A DNA stretch of 64,000 nt, from assembly GCA_022575985.1 (NCBI GenBank), contig JAKSXM010000007.1, positions 24,368,501-24,432,500 of the forward strand, read 5' to 3'. Both the position numbers and the translations under genes were made by a program. Below, in pieces: positions 39,272 to 51,900 of this stretch; position 1 is the stretch's first letter, and each line of letters starts with the position of its first letter. The notes under the pieces are model-generated. The model made no database searches, was not told the origin of the DNA, and saw only the letters and a program-made list of their open reading frames with translations. This DNA is from Anagrus nilaparvatae (Eukaryota; Arthropoda; Insecta; Hymenoptera; Mymaridae).

Positions 39272-39420
39272 TAGGGAGCATTCAGACGAGAAAAAAATTT
39301 TAACCACCACCTCCAAAATTTACTCCCGCTTTTTATTATTTAACAAGCAAGAATGGGATGAGAGGGGGTAAATATCAAAGGTGGGGATTACAAATTTTTT
39401 CTCGTCTGAATGCTCCCTTA
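39272..39420. mobile_element. 149-bp palindromic MITE (AGGGAGCATTCAGACGAG ends)
   Basis: The left end agggagcattcagacgag and the right end ctcgtctgaatgctccct are exact complements, and the inside is also partly palindromic (ccaccacctcc facing ggtgggga). A second, more diverged copy is at 40912-41083, on the other side of the foldback element. Confidence 0.75.
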
Positions 39421-39421
39421 G

Positions 39422-40911
39422 TAGTCAGGGGTATAGTGTTTTTCACCTCTAACTGCCTCTGAAAGTGGATGGATTTTGATGAAACCTTTTGCATTCGCTT
39501 CAGAAAAATCATACAAACAAAGCGTCGGAAAGGAAAATTGTCGGAAATGTCAAGGGGTGATTTTTCCACCAATTTTTCACCCCTTCCCCCCCCAATTTTA
39601 AAATATAGTTAAAAATGTTTTTATCGACTTTTATATGATGCTATATGGTTAAATAGGTCACTAAATTAGAATTTTGGGTCAGAAATGACATTTAACAGGT
39701 TCCAAGGGGTGAAATTGGCCATTTTTCACCCCTTTCACCCCTAAAAAACTCATTTTGCCAAAAGAACTTATTTTTTTATTTTCAAAGGTCCTAATAGGTT
39801 TTTTTGGACGCTGATTTCAAAAATGATGTCAAGAATTACATTTAACATATTCTAAAGGGTGAAATTGGCTATTTTTCACCCGTTTCACCCCTAAAAAACT
39901 CATTTTGCCAAAAGAACTTATTTTTTTATTTTCAAAGGTCCTAATAGGTTTTTTTGGACGCTGATTTAAAAAATGATGTCAAGAATTACATTTAACATAT
40001 TCTAAAGGGTGAAATTGGCCATTTTTCACCCCTTTCACCCCTACAAAACTCATTTTGCCAAAATAATGTATTTATTTATTTTCAAAGGGTCTATTAGGTT
40101 TTTTTGGACGCTGATTTCAAAAATGACGTAGAAGATTACATTTAACATCTTCTAAAGGGTGAAATTGGCCATTTTTCACCCCTTTCACCCCTAAAAAACT
40201 TATTTTGCCAAATGAACTTATTTTTTTATTTTGAAAGGCTCTAGTAGGTTTTTTTGGAAGCTGATTTAAAAAATTATATGAGAAATAAAATACTACAGGT
40301 TCTAAAGGGAGAATTTGTCAATTTTTCACCCCAAATACCTCCAACATTGACACAAACCGATTTTATACAAAAAATTACTTACGAATATTTATGAATATAT
40401 ATCATATTGAGATTTGCGACCTAAAAAACCTAATTAGTTTATTTAATTTTAAAAAAATATCTTAAAGGTTTATGTAAATTTTGGGGGTATTTGGGGTGAA
40501 AAATAGCCAATTTCACCCTTTAGAATATGTTAAATGTAATTTTTGACATCATTTTTGAAATCAGCGTCCAAAAAAACCTAATAGACCCTTTGAAAATAAA
40601 TAAATACATTATTTTGGCAAAATGAGTTTTTTATGGGGTGAAAGGGGTGAAAAATAGCCAATTTCACCCTTTAGAATATGTTAAAATAAATGTAATTCTT
40701 GACATCATTTTTGAAATCAGCGTCCAAAAAAACCTACTAGGACCTTTGAAAACAAAAAAATAAGTTCTTTTGGCAAAATGAGTTTTTTAAGGGTGAAAGG
40801 GGTGAAAAATGGCCAATTTCACCCTTTAGAAGATGTTAAATGTAATCTTCTACGTCATTTTTGAAATCAGTTAGAGATTTGACCTTTTTTTTCACACTAT
40901 ACCCCTGACTA
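39422..40911. mobile_element. Foldback element with 150-bp tandem repeats in its arms
   Basis: The terminal repeats are TAGTCAGGGGTATAGTG (39422-39438) and the complement cactatacccctgacta (40895-40911). The left arm holds four units spaced exactly 150 bases apart (ctaaaaaact at 39741, 39891, 40191 and ctacaaaact at 40041). The right arm, from about 40490, holds about three units in the opposite direction. The units carry aagggtgaaattggc and ttggacgctgattt. This build, with tandem sub-repeats inside inverted arms, resembles Drosophila FB elements. No coding frame. Confidence 0.8.
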
Positions 40912-41083
40912 TAGGGACAAAATAATTTTAACCCCCACCTTCGATATTTACTCCCACTTTAAATTATTTAACACGCGAGAATGGGTTGAGTTGAGAGGGA
41001 GTCAGGGAGTAAATATCGAAAGTTGAGGGTTGAAATCGAGGGCAATTGAGGGTTGAAAATTATTTCTCGTCTGAATGTCCCTT
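40912..41083. mobile_element. Second copy of the AGGGAGCATTCAGACGAG MITE
   Basis: The right end (ctcgtctgaatgtccct) matches the 39272-39420 element, and the interior shares ttaaccccaccttc-like and aaatatcgaaag words. The left end has lost the attcagacgag part. It directly abuts the foldback element. Confidence 0.65.
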
Positions 41084-41303
41084 GCTTTATTTTACGGTAT
41101 ATAAAAAACACCAATCACCATGCGGGATCCCTCATCCCGGCCGGCATACACTGTTGCAAAATGGCCAGAATAAGCTAGGTAGCTAACACGGTCTGTTTGT
41201 CTGTTCATTCGCACACTGTGTTGTTAAAGTTAAAACAAAAAAATTTATTATAATTTATTATTTGTTGTATAAAAATATACTAAATATTGTAAATAGTTTT
41301 AAA
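41084..41303 (+). promoter_or_regulatory. Probable PTCD2 promoter and leader
   Basis: GC-richer DNA at 41118-41200 includes a short stem-loop cgggatccctcatcccg. The AT-rich leader runs up to the start codon at 41304. The promoter assignment is by position only. Confidence 0.4.
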
Positions 41304-42776
41304 ATGGCCTTGTGTGTTTCATCTTTTGTAAAAAACAGTTTCGTACTCTTAGGCAGTAGTGTTTTAAAAAACTATCTTATAAACAGTAAGAAATTTTTTT
41401 AACCTCTTTTGTGAAAATAAAATACTTTTAATGTGCACAATTTATCTTAAAATTAAACTAATTTTTTATCATTTCAGCAACAAGGCAACTATATTCTCCA
41501 GTGTCAATGGGAATAAATGGATATCTACAATCACGAGAATTTACAAAAACTCAATTTCATAATGTAGACAATGTTTTTCGAAATAAAATGCTTGATTTCG
41601 TTAATAAAGATGATTCAATGATTTTTACGGAAGATTTAAAAACAATGGTTCATATTGTTGAAAAAACACCAGAAGACATTGATTTGTTAGTAAAAATGAT
41701 GAAAAAATTTAATTCTCAAAGCAATCTAAGATTTGGGAGCTTCGTATTTGGCACTGTAGCAATGCGAGCATTTTATCATTTAGATGAACCAGATGTGGCC
41801 TTAAAAGCGTTCCTGGATCCAGAATTGAATACTTTTTTCGATCAAATTATGTCTTATCAAATTCTTCTTGATTTATTATATAATCATGGTAAATACAAAG
41901 AATGCAGAGATGTTTACGATATAATTAAAACTAAAAACGTTAATGGTGTTACTCATCCTAAAAATCCTTTTATTATTTGTATGGGTGCTTGTTATAAAGA
42001 GGTATTTTTATTTAAGATGTAAATGTTAATTTGAATCTAAAAAATATATATACATCTATATTTTTTCAGAACACTAAAGAAAGTTTAGATTATGCATTGA
42101 ATCTGTTTCAAGAATTACAAGAAAGAGGTTTTGCATTTCCCAGGAGATCAGTAACATTTATAGCAGCTTTAGCTCTTAAACAAAATGTACCTCATATAGC
42201 ATTAGAAATTACATCATTGTGTAAAAATGTAAGATACATAGATGTAAGATGCATAAGAGTAGATGCCCAAGCTAAACTAAAGCGATTTGATGAAATTATG
42301 ATACATTTTCGATCGTCGTTACTAAGTGATGAACCAACGAAAAGAAAGGAGTCTTACTTCAAAGATGTGGTAAAATTATCTAAGTTTAATTTATTTTGAT
42401 TTTGATTTCTTATAAAAACTTTATTGTTTAGTTTGAAAATGTTGAAAAAGCTGTAAATGAAGAGGGATTTAAAGATGATTCAGAAATAGTAAAAATGATG
42501 AATCAGTTGAAATTACATGATTTTATTCAACAACAGGTAAATACAAAATTTATTAATTAAAAAAATATTAATTAAATCTTAGATTAAATTATTTTTTATT
42601 TACAGACTTTAGAAAATCATCTTTCTGAACAAATTGAATCAATTAAACCATATGTCAGTGATCAAAATGCTTTCAATGAAAAAAGAGCATCCAGAAATTA
42701 TTACTCTTACCAAAGAATGAATAATAGGGCATCAGAACAGTTTAGTACAAGACCAGGCCTGAAAGACATGGTTTAA
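41304..42776 (+). CDS. PTCD2: Pentatricopeptide repeat-containing protein 2, mitochondrial
   Basis: Five exons (41304-41385, 41478-42001, 42070-42369, 42432-42536, 42606-42776) join in frame to 393 residues, close to the usual length. PTCD2 is a mitochondrial matrix RNA-binding protein needed for processing cytochrome b transcripts and hence complex III. The first 27 residues, in their own exon, are hydrophobic and basic, fitting a mitochondrial presequence. The body is alpha-helical with PPR-like stretches; the conserved region LRFGSFVFGTVAMRAFYHL and the GKYKECRDVYDIIK helix-turn-helix match the family. All introns are 60-92 bases and GT-AG. The gene converges on TTC37 with 108 bases between stop codons. 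Confidence 0.88.
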
Positions 42777-42884
42777 ACGTGTAAAATATTGTTATAATTT
42801 TATATAAATTACAATAGACTTATATACATTTTTTGTAAAGATAATAATATAACTATACTATTCTTTAAAACTTTAAACAAATAT

Positions 42885-45800
42885 TTAACAATATGCAATA
42901 TCATTTGCTTGCTTCTCATTCTTTAATAACCATTGTTCCATATTTCTTGTACATAATAGTCCATTGCGTACTTTAGCTGCTAAAACCATTAACCAATGAG
43001 CTCGAAATTTGGATTCTTTACACCATCTAAAATAAAAAATATGTAAAATTGTTATAAAATAAACATTTTTTATGAAAATTTTAATTTTCTTTTTTAAAAT
43101 TATTACTCTGGCAATAATGCAGCAATTAAATTAGCCCAACTTTCAGAATAAGCAGGAAATGAGTGCACTGTATTTAATACACAACGCAATCCTGTTTCTT
43201 GATCTGATTTGATTAATTTACTTAATGTAGAAATGCATGTAATTTTTGCAATATAATCAATAGATAATTTTCTTCCGAGACAAAGAGCCTTTTCTGCACA
43301 TATACTGAATGCAATATCACTCATTATCAACAAAGTTTCAGCTAGACTAGACCATAACTCGGGTGAATCTAAGAAAAAAAAAATCAATAACAAATTTAAA
43401 TCTTGAATTTTATGATAACAATAAGAAGTTTAAGATGACACACTAACCTGGATACTTGTGAAGATATTTGGATAGCAATCTTGCTGCTCCTTCTGTATCA
43501 TTTTGTATTAAAAATGAATATGCAGTCAATTTAGCAATTTGACATTTAAATTCAGGATGATCATCGAACGGCTTTAATTCTTTTAAGGCTAGTCGAGATA
43601 AATCTTTGTCACCATCTAACATTCCAATGGCAGCTAAAGCCATTAACGCAGGCACAACTGGAGGTTCAATTGCAACTGCTTGGAAAAGTAAAGTTTTGGC
43701 ATCATTACTTTCTTGGAACATGTATGCCATTGATGCCATAGCGCACAGAATGTAACCCATATTTGTTTTATTTTCTGAAGTAAATTGTAATGCTTCTTCA
43801 TAAACTTCATAAGATTCTTTAAATTTTTCAGCTGAAAATTTTAACAAAATATTGTTTACCAACAAAATAGTGTAAAGTTTAAATTAACAAAAATATTTAC
43901 CTTTAAATAAAGATAATGCTAATTGGCAATTTGACTTAAAATTAGTTTCTTTAATATTTTTACAATATTCAATAGAATCTTGAAATTTGTCAAGTTTTAG
44001 TGAAATGCGAGATAAATTTAATAGCAACAAATCTTTATGTTTATCATCTTTAACATACTTCAAAGCAGTGCATAATTTTTCATAAGCTGGCCGAAATAAA
44101 TTTTGCCTTTCTAATAATAATGCATACGCATTTAGAGCTTGTGGATTGTTTGGATGATGAACTGAATAAAAAATGCAATTTAATATTGTAAAAACAAGTA
44201 TAGAAATAACTCTAAATGACAATTATACCTGTGTACCAATTAATAGCATCTGTTGCTACTGTAGTTGCATGCATTTTTTCAATTATATAGTTGAAAAATG
44301 AATCTTTCTTTGTTTCTGGATTTAGTAACGAAGTGATAACCCAATGCGTATAACCAAGAGCTGCTTCGTCATGATAACCGAGATCGGTAGAATGTCTAAA
44401 CAAATCAATAGCATCCACATGAGATACATTTTCAGCTATTAAAGCTTGACCTATCCAACTATTAATATAAGCTGGATCAACTCTTTGTGCCCATGAAAAT
44501 GCTTCATTAGCTCTGAATGGTTCATCTGAAAATTAATCTGGAATTTATCATTTGAAACTAATATACAAAAAGTATGTTAAAAATTTGCTTCGAACGTACC
44601 TAAAATAAAATACAAAAATCCAAGATTAGCCCAAGGGACAGGATTATTATCTTCTTGTTCTATAGCCATGAGAAAACAGTGTTGAGCAAGAGCATAATTT
44701 TTTATTTCGTTTGCCATGCAAATAACGCCTAATAAATTCCAATGCATCCATGAATCAGGTCTAAGTTTAATTGATTCCTTAGCAGTCGCCAAACATTTGT
44801 TTTTTATTTCTTCAACATCCACAGTTGGGTCTTTACACAACTGAGCAAAATAACAGCAAGCTAGATCATGCCATAAGGATGAAATATTCATTAAATTTAA
44901 TGCTCGACAGTAACATCTAAAATGAAAATAAAACAATAAAATTTAAAAAAAATCATTGAATTTTAGAAATTTAAAATTATAATTATAAAGAATTATAAAT
45001 GCATAATAATTTAATTTTAATTTAAAAATCATTACTTACCTTACTCCCAATTTTAAAATTTCTGAAAGAACAATTTTGACATTATCTTGTGATTCAGATT
45101 CCATTAATTCTGATATGACATTTATGTAACAGTACTTTTCTGGTAACATAGAAGTATTATAAAGTATGTCCCCTAATAATTTCCAATTACATGAAAATTC
45201 ACTTTCCTCCATAATAGCTTGTGTAATAAAATCTAAAGATTCTTGAAAGTCATCTCGAGCTCGTGCTAGTAATTGTTTTGATGCATTTGATTTGCCAATA
45301 TTAAAACAACATTCGGCAATGCCTTTTAAAGCTGAAACTGATTTACTATGGTTTTCTAAAACTTGTTCATATCCTTTTTTTGCATCAGCATATTCTCCTA
45401 TCATCTGAAATAATTTAAAAAAATGTTATTCTAGAGTAATACCATTCATTTTTAATAAAATAAAATAAAAACGATTTTATAACAACCAATTTTATTTCCG
45501 ATATTTGAAGACTTGGATACATTGATTCAGGATTTAATTCTAGTGCTCGTTCATATGATCTTAAACCTGACATATAAGCACCTCTGCAAAGATAAGCATC
45601 ACCAAGGCACTCCCAACATTTACTAAAATTTAAATAAAGATAATTTTATAAATTAAACAAACTTTTCTTTGACTAAATTTAAAAAATTAAAAGTAAAATA
45701 GCAAGGAAATATTTAAGATTTTAAAAATTTTGAATAATTTGGTTAATAAAATAGGAAAGATATGAATAATTAGTAAAATTATTGGATTATTCAGTCAACA

Positions 45801-48367
45801 ATAGTAATAACAATAATGTGTATACAATTTAATATAATATAATTTTTATTAACAATCGATTTAGGAATTTATTGACCTAATGGAAAAAACATTGGGGTTT
45901 ATAATAAATTCCTAATTATTAATAATAATATAATGGAAAATTTAGTCAATGAAAACATTCATGAACTTTTATTATTAAATATTAATAATGTTTGCATGTT
46001 GTAAATTAAAATTAATTGTTATCAAATTTTTTAAAAAATTAAAGAGAAAAAGAAAGTGCCTACAAGTTCTACGAAAACAGTACACAGATTTTACTTTAGA
46101 TTAAATTTAGATAATTTGATAATTCTTTTTGTGTATTATGTTTATTACTCACTCATCAGTAGGGTCAATTTTTATTGCATTCCGAAAAGCTGATATGGCT
46201 GGTTCTGCATCTTCATCTTCAAGATATTGTAGACCTAGTTGAATCAAAGCCCATTTTGGTCCTGTGCCTTGACTAGTAAATTGTTTTAAAAATTCAATAT
46301 TTTCTTCCTGTATAAAACACCAAGAAAAAAATTAAAATAAAACTAAAAACAAAATTTAGAAACAGTAACTAACATTATTCTTCAACATTCTATTTATTAT
46401 GCTTAATCCAATACCAGCTTTTTCTGAATTAGGATTTATTTGTAAAGCTTTTTGAAAGCATTTTTTTGCTCTTTCATGATCATCTGTCTGTTCTTTATAA
46501 TAATTCCCTAAATAAACTAAACATTCCCAGTTGTAGGGGTCCATATGAATTGCTTTTAAAAAAGCCATTAAACTATGTCCATAATCAGCCATTTCCCAAT
46601 GAACTTTACCCAAAAGTAACCATGCTTCAGATGTCTCTAAAACAGATCCTAAAATATCTGCTGCTTCTTCTAAATTTTTTTGACCAAATAAATTATTTGC
46701 TTTTAATATTGTTGCTTCCAACCTAGTTTTTGGATCATTGATTAAATTATTTATTAAATTCTCAGCCAATGGGTTATTTAATTTACTATATAAATGGGCT
46801 TCGAGAATTGAAGATTTTTCTGATCCATCAGAGAGCTAATTAAAATATTGAAATTAAAATATAATATATAATAAATAAATAAATAAAAATTTTTTACGTC
46901 TTGAAGTTTTTCTTTAGCCAATTCCCATTTTATTTTATTTGAATTTTTGATTAAAGATTCAAGATAAATAAGATTAACTATAGACTGCAAATTAATCATT
47001 TTTGGATTTATTAACTTTAATGCATGCAATGCAGCTGCTTCAGCATCCTCCCAACAATGAATTTGAGCATCAATTTTACTTAATAAAAACCAAGCATGGA
47101 ACCATTTAGGTTTTGCATCAACTAAATGACTTAAAATATCTCTAGCTTCAACAAATTTGCTAGTTTCATAGAGATGTACAGATTTAGCAAAATATCCAAA
47201 TATTGACTCTTGATCATGGTCAAGTAAAGTTTCATAATATATAACAATATTAAAGTTTTCACAGCTTTTGTATTCTATTATCATTTCAGAATAAACTCGG
47301 CATATCCATTCTAAAATTTTTATAATTATTTGAAAATATTTTATTATTTATATGAAATTATAATATACCTAAAGGATAAATATCTTGATTGTATAAATTA
47401 TGCATATTAACTGATTCACTTAACAATTTTTGAAATTTCCTACACGAGTATAAAAATTTTAGATACTTTTTATAATAATCTTGCCTATTTGTAGAACTTT
47501 CATCTTTTATTAAGTGACAAAAAGCTTGCTCCATAATTGCTTCATAATTCGACACCGTAGTATTTGGAAATTGTGTAACAAGAGATATTATACTTTCATT
47601 TATTTGTTTTATTATATCTTCTTTAGAACTACTATCTTCAAGTAATGCAGAAAGAAAAGCTAGCGTATCCTTTAACAATTCTTCGCTATTTCGCTTTAAT
47701 ATACTCTGTACAAGACTTTTCAAATATTGAGTGAATTTTTCAAAATCACTGTAAATTTAAATATGGTTAATTAAGGATAATAATTATTAGTTTAAATATT
47801 TTTGATTTGAACAACTTAAAAAGAGAGAACTTTTAAATATTTTCTCATACAAATGTAAATATGGATTTGCTAATAGAAAATTTAGATTTAGCAGTTTGTA
47901 AAAGGGTTCATGAATTTTACTTTTTATTTATTTAAAAATTATGTATGATATCTATAATTATTCTAAAAATTTTTTTGTCTAGATTGTCGAAGAATATATT
48001 TTTCCAAAAATGATTAATACATATATTTTTGCCTTTACCTTTCAATTTGTAATAATCTTTTATAGATTGAAATCAACTCTTGCAAATTGTGATCATTATG
48101 TTCTTCATTTTCATAATAAAGGCATAAGCCTCGCCAAGCTAATGGATTGTTTTGCTGAATATTAGTTGCTCTTTTTAAATATTTTTTTACATGGTGTTTA
48201 TGTTCTTTAATTTCCCATAATGCTGCTCCAATTAAAACCAAAGTATTATAATTTTTCTCATCATCTTCTAATATTTCTTTGCATATTTTTATAACTCGAT
48301 TATACTCTTTTTGCTTAAAAAGTTCTCGAGCTTCTTTAAGGGCAGCTTTACTCATATCTCTTGACAT
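42885..48367 (-). CDS. TTC37: SKI complex scaffold TTC37 (SKI3 homologue)
   Basis: Thirteen minus-strand exons join in frame to 1300 residues: 48367-48039, 47748-47369, 47310-46898, 46835-46374, 46307-46153, 45622-45487, 45404-45040, 44916-44600, 44525-44229, 44161-43901, 43831-43448, 43368-43107, 43026-42885. The protein is almost all TPR helices, as expected for the SKI3 scaffold that holds the SKI2 helicase and WDR61 and feeds mRNA to the cytoplasmic exosome. Diagnostic stretches are the N-terminal KAALKEARELFKQKEY, NYALAQHCFLMAIEQE, and DLFRHSTDLGYHDEAALGY. It is about 260 residues shorter than the human protein, within the range of insect versions. Translation could also start at Met5 (MSKAALK), which matches relatives better. 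The largest intron is 530 bases (45623-46152). Confidence 0.95.
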
Positions 48368-49616
48368 GCTGCAAATTTAAAAATTCAATTGTATTAATTA
48401 TTATTAACAGGGATTATTAATTTAACTAAGCAAGAAAGTTGTATGGTAATCAAACCTTGGTGATTTAAAATATTATCTCTTCAGTATTCATAAATTTTAT
48501 GAAAAGTGCTATACAAAGAATTATACTTAATCTTTCAACACTTTTTAAAAATTTTTTTAAAATAGGTGTATTATATTTTTTAACTGTATAAAAATAAATA
48601 AGGGTCAAAATGTCAAATAAATTTCGGAATTTTGTTATTGTTTACAATTTTACAAGTTACCCTGGCCTTTTAACCGGCCATAGATAAGTCAGTTCATTTC
48701 GCGCTGATTTTGCGCAGGAACTTCATTGATTTTGCGCAGATCTGAAATTAAAAATGTACCCTATCCCTATGTTTCAGAGCAACTAGTTATCCTCGTATGA
48801 AAGCCAATCATAAGCTAGTAAAATAATGAGTAAGAGAGAGACAAATAAGACAAATTAACTAATTATTAAACATGATTGGTTACACAGAAACTGTAGTTTA
48901 TCTGAATCAGACGGTATATGTTTTGTTGTTTTTAATTTTCATCAATTTCAAAAAATGCAAAAATCTTGCAGAATAGTACTTAGGTAGTAGAAAAAAATAT
49001 GTAAATAAAATAAATATTAATTTTTTTACATGAAGCAATTATGAAGAATAAAATTAAATTAATGCAAGAAGTAATTGATTATTTTTTAAAATAAACAATG
49101 TTCCTAAAATTCACTTACTCAGGTAAATCTAACCTCGAATTATTTTTATTTTTTAATTAAAAAGAAAACTAAGAAAATATAATAAAAATCCTATAATATA
49201 ATATATAGACAGTTATTGTTCACTGATTTTAATTGTATCTTTTTCTGCAAAGTCTAAATTGTTAGCAATGATTTTGTCTTACTTCATGTTAGTTTTTTGT
49301 AAGTTTTCGCCACTAATTTAATCATAAAAAAAGTTTAGTATTGCAATTCCTTATTTTAAATTTTTTTGGAACTTGGTTAGTAAAAAAATTATTCAAAGGA
49401 AAATAGAAAAACTAAATCAATAAATTATATTAGTATATAATTATTATACAGTATCTATACTGTGATGACCTTGAAAATTCAGTATCAGTTATAAATTAAT
49501 TAGTTATTATAAGTGTTAAATCAAATTTTGTTGAGTATGAAATTTAAAAAAATACTTTTGGCAAAAAAAAATATTATTTTAGATTTTTTGATGCCCAAAA
49601 ATAAATAATAATTGAC
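48368..49616. promoter_or_regulatory. Divergent promoter region of TTC37 and DGKE
   Basis: A 1.25-kb gap between two outward-facing start codons. At 48660-48745 is a GC-richer patch with a repeated word gattttgcgcag (48706-48717 and 48729-48740), probably near the TTC37 start site. The rest is AT-rich with no gene. Confidence 0.45.
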
Positions 49617-51900
49617 ATGTGGATCGATGGAGTCAGTTCTGTTTTTTTTCCAACAATATCAACAGTTATAATTTTTATTTTAACCATTAATGTTGTTCGT
49701 TACTTAATTGGAGAGTTCAATATTCATATTAGAGATAAAAGAAAACATAATTGGCATGCTATAAAAAGAACTTCAAGGGTACGAAATTTTTATTATTTAA
49801 TTTAGCTAATGAGCTTCTTAATTTAAAAATTTAAGTATTTTAAAAACCTTATTTTCCAGGCATATTTTTGTAATATATGCGAAGTTTTGCTCTTAGCAAC
49901 AAATGGTTTTTATTGTGATTCCTGTGGAATATGCGCTGATCATGCTTGCATCAAAGTTGCTAATAAAAAATTTAAGTGTAAAGAAGTTTCAATAACATCT
50001 AATAATTCCATCATGAATCATCATTGGATAAAGGGTACTTATAAAAATTTTATTGCTCATTTGCTAATATTAAATAAACTAAATAAATATATTTATTCAT
50101 TAACTTTAGGGAATTTACCATTAGTAGCAATGTGTGATATTTGTGATGAAGAATGCAGTCTTGAGCCTGGTTTATTTGATTGGTGGTGTTGTTGGTGTCA
50201 AAAATGTGTACATGAAGTTTGTAAACCATCACTTAATGAAGTAATTTAAAAAAAAATTATAATTGGTTGGCATTTTATCTGCATTTTATTAACAGTAATA
50301 AATAAGGGTTTTTTTTTTAGGCTTGTGATTTTGGACCATATAAGTCCATGATTATTCCACCTACAGGCTTAGAAGTTGTTAAAAAAGTTAAAGTCCTTAG
50401 AAGGTTACTACAAATTAGATCTATTACTCGACCCCCATGGCCTTCTTGGAATCCATTAATAGTGATAGGTAAAATATTTAAAAAAATAAAAATTTTACTA
50501 ACAAATAAATAAAAAAAAACTTTTAATTTTAAAGCAAATAAAAAATCAGGAAATAATGAAGGAGAAGAAATATTATCTTCTTTTAGAATATTATTAAATC
50601 CTATTCAAGTGGTTGATTTATCAGAACGAGATCCAATAAATGCCCTTGAATTTTGCCATTTGTTGGGAAAAGTTCAATGCAAAATACTTGTGGCTGGAGG
50701 TGATGGTACAGTTGCTTGGGTACTGGATTCTATTTATAAACTTCAATTAGATGTAAGAATATATCTTAAATATTAAATATTTAATTTATATAAAATATTT
50801 TTAAAACTCAAGTTAAAGGTAATGTTATGAGAAAATGTAATTTCTTGTTAATGTAGCCTGCTCCAGCTATAGCAATTCTCCCATTAGGAACTGGAAATGA
50901 TCTCTCAAGAGTTTTAGGCTGGGGAAAAGAGCATGATTCAAATACTGATTTTTACAAAATTTTGAGATTAATAGAGTCAGCTAAAATAGTTAATTTTGAT
51001 AGGTTTGAAGACAATAAAATAGAATATTTTTTGAAATAAAAATATGCTTTAATTTTCTTTAACTGTATAGGTGGTCTGTTGTAATACACAATCAAAAATC
51101 TTTAAGGTTTAGGAAGCCTCATAAATCATTACATATGTACAATTATCTTAGTATTGGCGTTGATGCACACGTTACTCTAAATTTTCATCGTACAAGGGAA
51201 AGTCGTTTTTATCTTTTTAGTCATAGGATTTTCAACAAGGTAAAATAAATATAAAGAAACTAAAATAACTAAACTTATACAATATTTTTATATGAATTTT
51301 TTAGTTACTTTATCTTTGTTTTGGAACTAAGCAAGTAGTTGATAGAGAGTATAAAGATTTGGATAAAAGAATTGATGTATTTTTGGATGATAAAAAGGTT
51401 GAATTACCTGCAATTGAAAGTTTAGTTATCTTAAATATTCCATCTTGGGGAGCTGGTGTTGATTTATGGAATATTAATCTTGAAGGTATGGATTTTTCTC
51501 GGAATTTTTAAAAATTCAAATTTTACTAGTTTAAGGTTAATTTCTTTTATTAAATATTAAATTAATATATTTTTAGATTATGAAATAGAGCCACAATATT
51601 TTGATGATAAAAAACTTGAAGTTGTTGCTTTATATTCTTCTTTTCATATTGCTCAATTACAAGTAGGTCTCTCACAGCCGTACAGAATAGGTCAAGCAAA
51701 ATCAGTTAAGGTATTTAACTTTTTTTATGCTAAAACTAGTTTTTATTAATTTAAAAAACTAAATTTAAAATAATTTACAGATTAAATTAAAGAGTGCTTG
51801 TGCAATGCAAGTAGATGGTGAACCATGTTATCAATCTCCTTGCACACTTAATATCACGCATGTGAATCAGACTCAGATGCTAAAGAATATTCAATCTTAA
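49617..51900 (+). CDS. DGKE: Diacylglycerol kinase epsilon
   Basis: Ten exons (49617-49778, 49860-50034, 50110-50240, 50321-50468, 50535-50752, 50857-51002, 51071-51239, 51305-51485, 51577-51710, 51781-51900) join in frame to 527 residues. The enzyme phosphorylates diacylglycerol, preferring arachidonoyl species, to phosphatidic acid at the ER and plasma membrane. An N-terminal membrane segment lies at about residues 11-31. Two C1 zinc fingers follow (about 57-105 and 119-150, with HHWIKG between them as in vertebrate DGKE). The catalytic domain has the nucleotide loop GGDGT at 260-264 and PLGTGNDLSRVLGWG. The accessory domain ends with MQVDGEP and a short tail. The length and the absence of other domains identify the epsilon class. 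The second intron (50035-50109) is 75 bases and has no in-frame stop. Confidence 0.96.

Noticed and set aside
38994..39371. 125-residue + strand open frame
   Set aside because: It spans two MITEs (39084-39269 and 39272-39420) and so is not a gene.
39741..40870. Possible CRISPR-like regular spacing
   Set aside because: The 150-base units are diverged along their whole length and invert midway. There are no short identical repeats with unique spacers, and the setting is an insect genome.
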